Positions 18,342-26,183 of a DNA stretch of 64,000 nucleotides are shown here, piece by piece; position 1 is the first letter of the stretch, and every line of letters starts with the position of its first letter. The stretch covers positions 124,001 through 188,000 of the forward strand of contig NZ_JAAGOW010000004.1 in assembly GCF_010499245.1 (NCBI RefSeq), read 5' to 3'. The notes under the pieces are model-generated. The model saw nothing but the letters and a program-made list of their open reading frames with translations. It did no database searches and was not told the DNA's origin. Position numbers and translations under genes: made by a program. This DNA is from Variovorax sp. WS11 (GTDB taxonomy: Bacteria > Pseudomonadota > Gammaproteobacteria > Burkholderiales > Burkholderiaceae_C).

Positions 18342-19148
18342 TCAGTCGAAGTGGGCTTCGACAAAGCCTTGCAGGGCTTTCGCCATGTCGGGGTCGTCGG
18401 TCAGCGCCCGCGTCATCGTCATCTCGCAGCTCTGGCGCGGGCTGACGCCCGAGCCGATCAGCCGCCCCGCATAGATCAGCATGCGCGTCGAGATGCCTTC
18501 GTCGAGCCCGCGGTGCTTCAACGCACGCGACCGGTGCGCGATGCTCACCAGCAAACGCGCCGTCTCCAGAGGAACCGCGGCTTCCTGCGCCACGATGGCG
18601 CTCTCGATTTCCGCGGCCGGATAGTCGAACTCGAGTGCGGCGAAGCGCTGCCGCGTCGAATGCTTCATGTCCTTGCTGCGGCTCTGGTAGCCCGGGTTGT
18701 ACGACACGACCAGCTGGAAGTCGGGATGCGCGTGCACGACCTCGCCCTTCTTGTCGAGCGCGAGCATGCGCCTCGCATCGGTCAGCGGGTGGATCACGAC
18801 CGTCGTGTCCTGCCGCGCCTCGACCACCTCGTCGAGGTAGCAGATGCCGCCATGGCGAACCGCCATCGTCAAGGGGCCGTCGTGCCACGCCGTGCCGTCG
18901 GCATCCAGCAGGTAGCGGCCGACGAGGTCGGACGCCGTCATGTCCTCGTTGCACGCGAGCGTGACGAGGGGCCGGTCGAGTTTCCACGCCATGTACTCGA
19001 TGAAGCGCGTCTTGCCGCAGCCCGTCGGGCCCTTCAGGAGCATGGGCATGCGATGGGTGTAGGCATGCTCGTAGAGCGCGACCTCGTCGCCGGCGGGCAT
19101 GTAGAAGGGCTTTGCAGGCAACCGGTAGCTGTCGATGGAGGTTGACAC
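18342..19148 (-). CDS. MoxR-type AAA+ ATPase (NorQ/CbbQ family)
   Basis: Chaperone-like ATPase. Walker A is GPTGCGKT at residues 40-47 and Walker B is GICYLDEV with Asp106 and Glu107. The segment VVSYNPGYQSRSKDMKHSTR is the sensor/arginine region of the NorQ/CbbQ group. Length (268 aa) is exact for this family. It is followed within 20 bases by its VWA partner and preceded by amiE at 61 bases. Placement suggests the pair works on a protein of the amide operon, in the role occupied by AmiB in Pseudomonas (inference). Confidence 0.87.
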   Translation of the reverse strand: MSTSIDSYRLPAKPFYMPAGDEVALYEHAYTHRMPMLLKGPTGCGKTRFIEYMAWKLDRPLVTLACNEDMTASDLVGRYLLDADGTAWHDGPLTMAVRHGGICYLDEVVEARQDTTVVIHPLTDARRMLALDKKGEVVHAHPDFQLVVSYNPGYQSRSKDMKHSTRQRFAALEFDYPAAEIESAIVAQEAAVPLETARLLVSIAHRSRALKHRGLDEGISTRMLIYAGRLIGSGVSPRQSCEMTMTRALTDDPDMAKALQGFVEAHFD

Positions 19149-19208
19149 GGGTCTCCTTTGCTTTGCAGGGGCGCGGGGCGCTCCCCAGCGCCCCGCGGAT
19201 GGGTGGCT

Positions 19209-20246
19209 TCAGCGGTGTTGCGCCGCCTCGTTCGGGATGCCCTCGATCGGGCACTCGGGCGTTCCAGGTGTCGCCCGGGTGAGCCCCTCGACCATCTTGC
19301 GGGTGCCTTCGGGATCGTTGATCCACTTGCCGTAGAACTCGTACGGGCAGGCCGCCACGCCGGCTGCGCTCTCGCCGGAATTGATCTTGCCGGTGTAGCC
19401 GCGGTGGACCAGCTTGTAGAGGAAGTTGTTCGACTGCTGGTTCTTGCGCGCGTCGCGAATGGCGCTCACCGACATCTCGGCGTACTGGATGCCCATTTCC
19501 TCGGTGCCGCAATCGCCCAGGCTGCGGCCGTCGAAGCCGACCAGGGCGGAATGCCCGAAGTACGAGTACACGCCATCGAAGCCGGTGGCGTTGGCCACGG
19601 CCACGTAGACGTTGTTCATCCAAGCCATGGTGCGCGCGACCATGATCTGCTGTTCCTTAGCGGGGTACATGTAGCCTTGGCAGCGTACGACGAGTTCGGC
19701 GCCGCGCATCGCGCAGTCGCGCCAGATCTCGGGGAAGTTCCCGTCGTCGCAGATGATCAGGCTGACCTTCATGCCCTTGGGACCGTCGGACACGTAGGTG
19801 CAGTCGCCCGGGTACCAGCCCTCGATCGGCGTCCACGGCATGATCTTGCGGTACTTCTGGACGATCTCGCCCTTGTTGTTCATCAGGATCAGCGTGTTGT
19901 AGGGCGCCTTGTTCGGGTGCTCCTCATGGCGCTCGCCGGTGAGCGAGAACACGCCCCAGACGTTTGCGCGGCGGCAGGCGTCCGCGAAGATCTCGGTCTC
20001 GTCGCCCGGAATGGTCGACGCCGTCTCGTACATCTCCTTCGGGTCGTACATGATCCCGTGCGTCGAATACTCGGGAAAGATCACCAGGTCCATGCCCGGC
20101 AGGCCCTGCTTCATGCCGACGACCATCTCGCCGATCTTGCGCGCGTTGGCCAGCACCTCGCCCTTCGTGTGCAGACGGGGCATCTTGTAGTTGACGACGG
20201 CCACGCCGACACAATCGTTGCTGCTTCCAATATCTCCGTGTCGCAT
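19209..20246 (-). CDS. amiE: aliphatic amidase
   Basis: Nitrilase-superfamily enzyme that hydrolyses short aliphatic amides (acetamide, propionamide, acrylamide) to the acid and ammonia. The catalytic triad falls at the classical positions: Glu59 in VIFPEYSTHG, Lys134 in QKYRKIMPW and Cys166 in IICDDGNFPE. Length is 345-346 residues as in Pseudomonas AmiE, and the N-terminal MRHGDIGSSNDCVGVAVVNY matches the family closely, so the start is secure. AAAGGAG-like purines are weak, with CCAGGAG just upstream. It lies after urtE and before norQ in the operon. It is the metabolic core of the region and the link between amide uptake and the acrylate genes. Confidence 0.95.
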   Translation of the reverse strand: MRHGDIGSSNDCVGVAVVNYKMPRLHTKGEVLANARKIGEMVVGMKQGLPGMDLVIFPEYSTHGIMYDPKEMYETASTIPGDETEIFADACRRANVWGVFSLTGERHEEHPNKAPYNTLILMNNKGEIVQKYRKIMPWTPIEGWYPGDCTYVSDGPKGMKVSLIICDDGNFPEIWRDCAMRGAELVVRCQGYMYPAKEQQIMVARTMAWMNNVYVAVANATGFDGVYSYFGHSALVGFDGRSLGDCGTEEMGIQYAEMSVSAIRDARKNQQSNNFLYKLVHRGYTGKINSGESAAGVAACPYEFYGKWINDPEGTRKMVEGLTRATPGTPECPIEGIPNEAAQHR

Positions 20247-20296
20247 AAAAACTCCTGGTGGTTGAGGTGAAAGGAGGGGGTCGGGGAAAAGAGGGG

Positions 20297-20986
20297 TCAG
20301 ATGGTCAGGAAGGACTTGACCTTGTCCTGGTCGAGCTGGGCGCGCGCTTCGTCGTGGACGATGCGCCCGCCGTCGATGACCAGGAACCTGTCGGCCAGGT
20401 CGAGCGCGAAGCTCAGCACCTGCTCCGACACCACGATCGCGATCTGCCGCTCCACGCGCAGCAGGTTCAGGATGCGGGCGATGTCCTTGATGATCGATGG
20501 CTGGATGCCCTCGGTGGGTTCGTCGAGGATCAGCACCTTGGGGTCGGTGACGAGCGCACGGGCAATGGCCAGCATCTGCTGCTGGCCGCCCGACAGGTTG
20601 CCGCCGCAGCGCGCCTTCATCTCGGCCAGCACCGGGAAGAAGCGATAGACGTACTCCGGCACCGTGCGCTGCGCGGCGTTCCTGAGGCCGACCAGAATGT
20701 TTTCTTCGACGGTAAGCTGCGAAAAGATCATTCGGCCCTGAGGCACGAAGGCCAAGCCCTTGGCGACTCGCTCGTGGCTGGGACTGCCCGCCAGCTCCTG
20801 CGACTGGACGCGAATGCTGCCCGAGCGCGATGGGAGCATGCCGATCAGCGACTTGAGCAAGGTGGTCTTGCCCATTCCGTTGCGCCCCATGATGGCCACC
20901 GATTCGCAGTTGCCCACGCGAAACGAGACATCGCGGATCGCCTGCGATTCGCCATAGAAGACGTTGAGATGGCTGACTTCCAGCAT
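20297..20986 (-). CDS. urtE: amide/urea ABC transporter ATP-binding protein UrtE-like
   Basis: Second ATPase of a branched-chain-type (HAAT) ABC importer. Walker A is GRNGMGKTT, the signature LSGGQQQM and Walker B VLILDEPTEG. Length is 229 aa from ATG 20986, which I prefer because AAGGAGC sits 5 bases upstream; an in-frame ATG at 21019 lies inside the previous gene. It works with UrtD on the cytoplasmic face of the permeases UrtB and UrtC. It starts 11 bases after the urtD stop and 51 bases before amiE. The set resembles both urea (Urt) and short-chain amide (Fmd) systems; AmiE next door favours amides. Confidence 0.88.
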   Translation of the reverse strand: MLEVSHLNVFYGESQAIRDVSFRVGNCESVAIMGRNGMGKTTLLKSLIGMLPSRSGSIRVQSQELAGSPSHERVAKGLAFVPQGRMIFSQLTVEENILVGLRNAAQRTVPEYVYRFFPVLAEMKARCGGNLSGGQQQMLAIARALVTDPKVLILDEPTEGIQPSIIKDIARILNLLRVERQIAIVVSEQVLSFALDLADRFLVIDGGRIVHDEARAQLDQDKVKSFLTI

Positions 20987-20996
20987 GTCCGCTCCT

Positions 20997-21809
20997 TCAG
21001 TGGCCGAGGTAGACATCAATGACGCGAGGGTCCGACTGCACCTGCGCTGCGCTGCCTTCGCTGAGCAGCCGCCCCTGATGCAGCACGGTGACCTTGCTCG
21101 CGATGCGCTTGACGAAATCCATGTCGTGCTCGATGACGATCACGGACTTGCCGCGCGAGATGCGGCGCAGCAGGTCGCCCGTCTGCTCGCGTTCGCGCGG
21201 GCTCATGCCCGCCACGGGCTCGTCGAGCAGCAACAGCTCGGGCGACTGGATCAGGAGCATGCCGATCTCCAGCCACTGCTTCTGGCCGTGGCTCAGGCGG
21301 CCCGCCCTCTGATGCAGCATGGACTGGAGAAACACCTCCTCCGCCACCGCGTGAATGCGGTCCAGCACGTGTGCCTTGCGTCGGAAGAAGATCGACCCCA
21401 GCACGTCCTGCTTGCCGGGGATCGAGATCTCGAAGTTCTCCATCACCGTCAGGTCTTCGTAGACCGAAGGCGTCTGGAACTTGCGCCCGACGCCGGCACG
21501 CACGATCTCGTGCTCCGGCAGGCCGACCAGTTCTCGGCCATTGAAGCGCACGCTGCCGGAGGTGGGGCGCGTCTTGCCGCAGATCATGTCCAGCAGCGTG
21601 GTCTTGCCGGCGCCGTTCGGGCCGATGATCACGCGCAGCTCGTCGCGGTGGATGGACAGGCTCAGCGCATCGACTGCCTTGAAGCCGTCGAAGGAAACCG
21701 AGAGGTCCTCGACCTGCAGGATCTGCTCCATGGCGGATGGAACGCTGGACACAGAGGACACGGTGGAATTCCCGGAGTTGGAGGTGGACAGCGGCAGCAC
21801 GGCACTCAT
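20997..21809 (-). CDS. urtD: amide/urea ABC transporter ATP-binding protein UrtD-like
   Basis: First ATPase of the importer. Walker A GPNGAGKTT, LSHGQKQWLEIGM as the signature helix, and Walker B LLLLDEPVAGMSP. The HGQKQW variant is typical of the UrtD branch. Using ATG 21809 (270 aa) the start overlaps the urtC stop as ATGA. This adds a 26-residue Ser/Val/Asn-rich leader before MEQILQVEDLSVSF; the ATG at 21731 is an alternative without the leader. The leader is low-complexity and not part of the ATPase fold. Confidence 0.88.
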   Translation of the reverse strand: MSAVLPLSTSNSGNSTVSSVSSVPSAMEQILQVEDLSVSFDGFKAVDALSLSIHRDELRVIIGPNGAGKTTLLDMICGKTRPTSGSVRFNGRELVGLPEHEIVRAGVGRKFQTPSVYEDLTVMENFEISIPGKQDVLGSIFFRRKAHVLDRIHAVAEEVFLQSMLHQRAGRLSHGQKQWLEIGMLLIQSPELLLLDEPVAGMSPREREQTGDLLRRISRGKSVIVIEHDMDFVKRIASKVTVLHQGRLLSEGSAAQVQSDPRVIDVYLGH

Positions 21810-22852
21810 GGCATCACCTTTGCGGAAACGCGGCCTGCGGCCAGGCGCTGGACGACGCCCGCCATGCCGAGCGGCATGAAGGCCACGACCACGATGAAGA
21901 GCGCGCCCAGAAAGTAGAGCCAGATCTCCGGGAAGGCCTCGGAGAGATAGGACTTGAGGAAGCCCACCAGCAGGGCGCCCACGACCGCGCCGGGAATCGA
22001 CAGGCGCCCCCCGACGGCTGCCAGGATGACCATCTCGATCGAGGCGACCACACCCACGGCGGTCGGCGAGATCAGCCCGACCTGGAGACTGTAGAAGGCG
22101 CCGCCGATGCACGACAGGAGCGCCGAGATCGCGAACACGAACGCCTTCATGTGGGCGGTGTTGTAGCCGCTGAAGCGCACGCGGTCCTCCTTGTCGCGGA
22201 TGGCGATCAGAACCTTGCCGAAGCGGCTGCGCAGGAGCGCGACGCAGCACAGCATGGCAGCGGCGAGGACGGCCGCCTCGATGAGATAGAGGGTCTGCTT
22301 GGCACCGTCGCTGACGATGTCCATGCCAAGCAGGGTGCGGAAGTCGGTGATGCCGTTGGCGCCGCCGGTGTCGCCCTGCTGTCCCACGATGAGCACCGTG
22401 CCGGTGAGGGCCAGCGAGAGCGTCACGATCGCGAAGTACACGCCGCCCACGCGCTTCTTGAAGATGGCGTAGGCAAACAGGTAGGCCGTGACCGGTGCAA
22501 CGCTCAGGATCAGCAGCAGCGTGACCGGAAAGCTGCGGAACGGCTGCCACCACACCGGAAGCTGGTCGACGCTACTCCACACCATGAAGTCCGGCAGCTC
22601 CGGCGCCGAGGCTTCGAGCTTCAGGAACATGGCCATCATGTAGCCGCCGGCGCCGAAGAACAGGCCCTGCCCGAGGCTCAGCACGCCCCCGTAGCCCCAC
22701 AGCAGCACGATGCCGAGCGCGACGAACGCGAAGGACATGTACTTGCCCATGAGATTGAGGCGGAACGGATCGAGCACGGCGACCATGGCCACCAGCAGCG
22801 CGACGACGACCATCGTGGCGCGGGTGTCGGCTGCGCGTAGAAGGGATCTCAT
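21806..22852 (-). CDS. urtC: amide/urea ABC transporter permease UrtC-like
   Basis: Inner-membrane permease of the LivM type with about 8-10 hydrophobic segments over 348 residues. The family block VVLIAIRDKEDRVRFSGYN is seen as KVLIAIRDKEDRVRFSGY near residue 225, the coupling region that contacts the ATPases. It ends with a 4-base overlap into urtD and begins 4 bases after urtB, so the transporter genes are tightly coupled. Pairs with UrtB to form the channel. Confidence 0.88.
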   Translation of the reverse strand: MRSLLRAADTRATMVVVALLVAMVAVLDPFRLNLMGKYMSFAFVALGIVLLWGYGGVLSLGQGLFFGAGGYMMAMFLKLEASAPELPDFMVWSSVDQLPVWWQPFRSFPVTLLLILSVAPVTAYLFAYAIFKKRVGGVYFAIVTLSLALTGTVLIVGQQGDTGGANGITDFRTLLGMDIVSDGAKQTLYLIEAAVLAAAMLCCVALLRSRFGKVLIAIRDKEDRVRFSGYNTAHMKAFVFAISALLSCIGGAFYSLQVGLISPTAVGVVASIEMVILAAVGGRLSIPGAVVGALLVGFLKSYLSEAFPEIWLYFLGALFIVVVAFMPLGMAGVVQRLAAGRVSAKVMP

Positions 22853-22855
22853 CGC

Positions 22856-23758
22856 TCAGCTCCTTGACCGGGTTGCGAACAGCCCGTTGGGCCGGAAGTA
22901 GAGGACCACGATCACGAGCAGGAGGATCGTGACGCGCGCCATCGACCCGCTCATGAGGTACTCCAGCGTGGTCTGCGACTGCGCGATCGCGAAGCCCGAC
23001 AGCACCGTGCCGATCAGGCTTTGCACGCCGCCGAAGACCACGACGATGAACGAGTCCACGATGTAGAGCTGGCCGGTGCCCGGGTTGGTCGAGCCGATCA
23101 TCGTGAACACGCAGCCCGCGATGCCCGCCAGCCCGGCGCCGAGCGCGAAGGTCAGCGCGTCCAGGCGTTGGGTGTCGATGCCCACGGCCTCGCTCATGGC
23201 GCGGTTCTGCGTCACGGCACGGACCTTGAGGCCCCAGCGCGTCCGGTTCAGGAGCAGATAGACGCCGACGGCGACCGCGATGGTGAGCCCGATGATGAAG
23301 ATCCGGCTGATCGGCAGCTGGATCCCCGCCACGGGCTCCCATGCGCCACTGAGCCATTGCGGCAGCGGCACGCTCACCTCCTGCGCGCCGAAGATCGAGC
23401 GATAGGCCTGCTGGAGGATCAGGCTCAGGCCCCAGGTGGCCAGCAGCGTGTCGAGCGGCCGGTTGTAGAAGAACCTGACGAAGCCGCGCTCCAGCAGGTA
23501 CCCGAACGCGAAGGTGGCGGCGAATGCCAGCGCGATCGCGGCGAACAGGTAGACCCCCATCCACTGTGGCGCGAACTTCGAGAACGCCATGGCCGTCAGG
23601 TAGGTGACGTACGACCCGAGCGCCATCAGCTCGCCGTGGGCCATGTTGATCACGCCCATCAGGCCGAACACGATGGCCAGGCCGATGGCCATGAGGAGCA
23701 GGATCGTGAACAGGCTCACGCCGTTGAAGACCTGCATCACTGCAATGTCGAAAGTCAT
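22856..23758 (-). CDS. urtB: amide/urea ABC transporter permease UrtB-like
   Basis: Inner-membrane permease of the LivH type, 300 aa, with about eight membrane segments. Family features include VFGLMGVINMAHGELMALG near the N-terminus and the coupling segment VRAVTQNRAMSEAVGI. I chose ATG 23758 (MTFDIAVMQ), the usual start for the family; longer frames upstream cross the gap from urtA and read as non-protein. It starts 41 bases after urtA. Confidence 0.88.
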   Translation of the reverse strand: MTFDIAVMQVFNGVSLFTILLLMAIGLAIVFGLMGVINMAHGELMALGSYVTYLTAMAFSKFAPQWMGVYLFAAIALAFAATFAFGYLLERGFVRFFYNRPLDTLLATWGLSLILQQAYRSIFGAQEVSVPLPQWLSGAWEPVAGIQLPISRIFIIGLTIAVAVGVYLLLNRTRWGLKVRAVTQNRAMSEAVGIDTQRLDALTFALGAGLAGIAGCVFTMIGSTNPGTGQLYIVDSFIVVVFGGVQSLIGTVLSGFAIAQSQTTLEYLMSGSMARVTILLLVIVVLYFRPNGLFATRSRS

Positions 23759-23798
23759 GGAAGACTCCGGTATCTGGGGGTGTGCGCCGCGCCGCCGC

Positions 23799-24992
23799 CT
23801 ACAGCGTGGGGAAGGGGTTCGGCTCGACCTGGTTCGCCGACTCCCAGACGATGTCGAACTGGCCGTTCGGCAGTGCCTTGCCGATGCGCACCTTCTTCCA
23901 GACGTGCTGGTTCGTCGCATGCACGCGCACCTTGCCCTCGGGCGCATCGAGCTCGACACCCGCGCTTGCGGCCAGCACCTTCTCGGGATCGAAGGACTTG
24001 GCCTTCTCGACCGCAAGCTTCCACAGGTAGACCGAGTTGTAGGCGACCTCCATCGGATCACCGATGACGCGATCCTGTCCGTACTTCGCCTTGAAGGCCT
24101 TGACGAACTTTTCGTTCGCGGGGTTCTTCACGCTCTGGAAGTACCCCATGCAGGCGTAGTAGCCGACGGCGTTGTCCTTGCCGATTCCCTCGATCTCGTT
24201 CTCCGAGACGACGGTGGACAGAAGCGTCTGCTTCGTGCCGTCGAGCCCTGCCGCGCGCAGCTGCTTGTAGAACGCGACGTTCGAGCCGCCGACGACAGTG
24301 CTGTAGATGCAGTCAGGCTTGGCGGCCTTGATCTTGTTGATGATGGAGGAGAACTCGGTGTGGCCGAGCGGCGCGTACTCTTCGCCCAGCACCTTGCCGC
24401 CCAGCTTGGCAATGGTCGGCTTGGCGATCTTGTTGCAGGTGCGCGGATAGATGTAGTCGGAGCCGACAAGGAAGAAGGTCTTGCCCTTCTCGCGCGCGAG
24501 CCATTCGACGGCGGCAACCACGGACTGCGTGGCCTCCTGCGACGTGTACACCACATGCTTGTCCTGCTCCTGGCCCTCGTAGTAGGTCGGGTAGAAGAGC
24601 AAGCCCTTGGCGCGGCTGAGCGCCGGCAGCACCGCCTTGCGCGAAGCCGATGTGTAGCAGCCGACGATCGCGGCGACCTTGTCGCGTTCCAGGAGCTTGC
24701 GGGCCTTCTCGGCGAACACCGAGTTCTCGCTCGCACCGTCCTCGACCACCACCTCGATCTTGCGGCCCATCACGCCGCCAGCGGCGTTGATCTCGTCGAT
24801 GGCCATCTTTTCCGCATCGACCAGCGCGGCTTCGGCGATGGCGATGGTGCCCGAGAGCGAATGCAGCAGGCCGAGCTTCACGCCCTCCTGCGCATTGGCG
24901 GCGGCGGAGAACAGCGCGGTGCCCGAGGCAGCGCCAAGAACAAACATGGTGCCGCCGGTCTTGACCAGGTCGCGGCGATTCATTGGGCTCAT
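23799..24992 (-). CDS. urtA: amide/urea ABC transporter substrate-binding protein UrtA-like
   Basis: Periplasmic receptor that captures the amide or urea and delivers it to UrtBC. The N-terminus MSPMNRRDLVKTGG has a twin-arginine-like signal (RRDLVK), a hydrophobic stretch and an ANA cleavage site before QEGVKLG, so export by Tat is likely. The fold has VGCYTSASRKAVLP and LLFYPTYYEG, the same blocks as in AmiC. Length is 397 aa. AAGGAGAG lies just before ATG 24992. It is the first gene of the ten-gene operon; the 470-base region in front holds the leader terminator and regulator boxes. Confidence 0.9.
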   Translation of the reverse strand: MSPMNRRDLVKTGGTMFVLGAASGTALFSAAANAQEGVKLGLLHSLSGTIAIAEAALVDAEKMAIDEINAAGGVMGRKIEVVVEDGASENSVFAEKARKLLERDKVAAIVGCYTSASRKAVLPALSRAKGLLFYPTYYEGQEQDKHVVYTSQEATQSVVAAVEWLAREKGKTFFLVGSDYIYPRTCNKIAKPTIAKLGGKVLGEEYAPLGHTEFSSIINKIKAAKPDCIYSTVVGGSNVAFYKQLRAAGLDGTKQTLLSTVVSENEIEGIGKDNAVGYYACMGYFQSVKNPANEKFVKAFKAKYGQDRVIGDPMEVAYNSVYLWKLAVEKAKSFDPEKVLAASAGVELDAPEGKVRVHATNQHVWKKVRIGKALPNGQFDIVWESANQVEPNPFPTL

Positions 24993-25124
24993 CAGATCTC
25001 TCCTTCAAGGGTTGAGGTGTTTGGGTCTGACGGCTCCACCGCTGGCATCTCGCTCGATTTCTTGAGGCCGAGTTCATCCCTGGGCGCAGCTGCGTCCATT
25101 TCGATGAAGGCGTTCCAGAAGCCG

Positions 25125-25169
25125 AAAAAGCAAAAAGGCCTGACCCGGGAATTAACCGGTTCAGGCCTT
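25125..25169 (-). terminator. intrinsic terminator in the amide operon leader
   Basis: On the minus strand the RNA forms a stem with arms AAGGCCTGA (25161-25169) and TCAGGCCTT (25135-25143), extended by CCGG/CCGG, then runs into TTTTTGCTTTTT. This is a strong rho-independent terminator about 130 bases before the urtA start, within the transcript leader rather than after a gene. In the Pseudomonas ami operon AmiR acts at just such a leader terminator. Confidence 0.85.
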
Positions 25170-25208
25170 GTTGCCTTGCACCTGACTGGCAACACTGGCA
25201 GTCGGTGC
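25169..25208 (-). promoter_or_regulatory. alternative leader hairpins, candidate AmiR target
   Basis: Two mutually exclusive hairpins precede the terminator. One has a 10-bp stem with one bulged base (GCACC-GACTG pairing across 25178-25208). The other pairs TGTTGCC with GGCAACA (25169-25194). A small hairpin AGGC-AACAAG-GCCT with a 6-base loop overlaps the 5' arm of the terminator, as an antiterminator should. The loop has A at position 1 but not the G expected at position 4 of ANTAR-type loops, so the exact binding site is uncertain. Confidence 0.55.
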
Positions 25209-25275
25209 GAAATGATGAGCGACGAAGTTCTCGTCTGGGAAGAAATTTAGCACGCAGCCTGCCGCCGCGAATAGG

Positions 25276-25310
25276 GGTTTGCGATAACAAACCGAAGACG
25301 ACCGGTCTAA
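25276..25310. promoter_or_regulatory. GGTCTAA box 1 and adjacent inverted repeat, amide operon side
   Basis: AGACGACCGGTCTAA at 25296-25310 matches two further boxes at 25436-25451 and 26119-26136. Next to it is a perfect inverted repeat GGTTTG-N6-CAAACC (25276-25293). Both lie upstream of the leader hairpins of the amide operon, where its promoter should be. The box is a likely operator for the AcuR-type repressor encoded next door. Confidence 0.6.
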
Positions 25311-25435
25311 TTCAGCAGGCTCAACGGCGTGCCATCGAGGGCCGGTCCATGTGCTTGACCGTTCCTTTCATTGGAGGAATGGATGCCGAAGCATCCCGCG
25401 CAGGGTCGACGTCGCGCAAAACCGCTTGATTTATC

Positions 25436-25451
25436 GAGACAGACGGTCTAA
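25436..25451. promoter_or_regulatory. GGTCTAA box 2, in front of acuR
   Basis: GAGACAGACGGTCTAA ends 10 bases before the acuR ATG. It is an imperfect inverted repeat of the AGACC/GGTCT type, placed for autorepression of acuR. Confidence 0.6.
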
Positions 25452-25461
25452 TAATCGCGCC

Positions 25462-26097
25462 ATGAGTTCCACCACAGTCCTGCCACGCAAACGTGGCCGC
25501 CCCGCCAAGGATGAAGGCGACTATCGCGCGACGCGCGAGGCGCTTCTCAATGCCGGCGTGGCCGTGTTGACAGAGAAGGGCTTCTCGGCGACCGGCATCG
25601 ACGAGATCCTCAGGTCCGTGGGTGTTCCGAAGGGCTCCTTCTATCATTTCTTCGCCAGCAAGGAAGCGTTCGGCGCGGCGCTCATCGCACGCTATGACGA
25701 ATACTTCGTTCGAAAGCTCGACCGCTTCTTTCTGGACGAGTCCAGGTCTCCGCTGGACCGTATCGATGCCTTCTTCGCCGACGCCGAACGTGGCATGAAG
25801 CGCTTCGGATTCCGTCGTGGCTGCCTGGTCGGCAACCTGGGCCAGGAGATGGGCACGCTGCCCGAAGCCTTTCGCGCGCAGCTGACCGACGTGCTTCTCG
25901 ACTGGCAGCGCCGTACCGCGACGGTGCTCGAACAGGCCAAGCGCGACGGAGAGATCGGCAGGTCGACGGACTGCACGGAATGGGCGGCATTCCTGTGGAC
26001 CGGTTGGGAAGGTGCGGTGCTCCGCGCCAAGCTCGAACGCAAGGCTGCACCGCTTCAGATGTTCGCCAAGATTTTCCGCCAAAGCATCGGGGCCTGA
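25462..26097 (+). CDS. acuR: TetR-family regulator, AcuR-like (copy 1)
   Basis: Transcriptional repressor. N-terminal helix-turn-helix GIDEILRSVGVPKGSFYHFF, then an AcuR-type ligand domain with FRRGCLVGNLGQEMG, a sequence typical of regulators that respond to acrylate or acryloyl-CoA in DMSP and acrylate users. Length is 211 aa from ATG 25462; the N-terminus has the basic RKRGRPAKDEG arm. It is divergent from the amide operon and just before the GMC/CoA-transferase/hydratase genes. Three similar boxes lie in front of all three transcription units, so one repressor could control them together (inference). The ligand cannot be proved from sequence. Confidence 0.82.
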   Translation: MSSTTVLPRKRGRPAKDEGDYRATREALLNAGVAVLTEKGFSATGIDEILRSVGVPKGSFYHFFASKEAFGAALIARYDEYFVRKLDRFFLDESRSPLDRIDAFFADAERGMKRFGFRRGCLVGNLGQEMGTLPEAFRAQLTDVLLDWQRRTATVLEQAKRDGEIGRSTDCTEWAAFLWTGWEGAVLRAKLERKAAPLQMFAKIFRQSIGA

Positions 26098-26118
26098 CCG
26101 CCTTTTTTTTGACTTTCA

Positions 26119-26136
26119 ATAGACGATCGGTCTAAT
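26119..26136. promoter_or_regulatory. GGTCTAA box 3, in front of the GMC/CoA-transferase operon
   Basis: ATAGACGATCGGTCTAAT is the most symmetric of the three boxes (TAGAC/GGTCTA arms around CGATC). It lies 48 bases before the GMC gene start and 22 after the acuR stop. Confidence 0.62.
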
Positions 26137-26183
26137 TAAATGAAGACAACAGTCCTTGAGCGCAGAAATCGCGGAGACATGCC

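Noticed and set aside
16340..19148. Denitrification locus because of NorQ/NorD
   Set aside because: No norB or norC is nearby and the pair is embedded in the amide operon.
25169..25208. Declaring an exact two-hairpin ANTAR binding site
   Set aside because: I could not find two hexaloops with both A1 and G4; only one loop with A1 was found.
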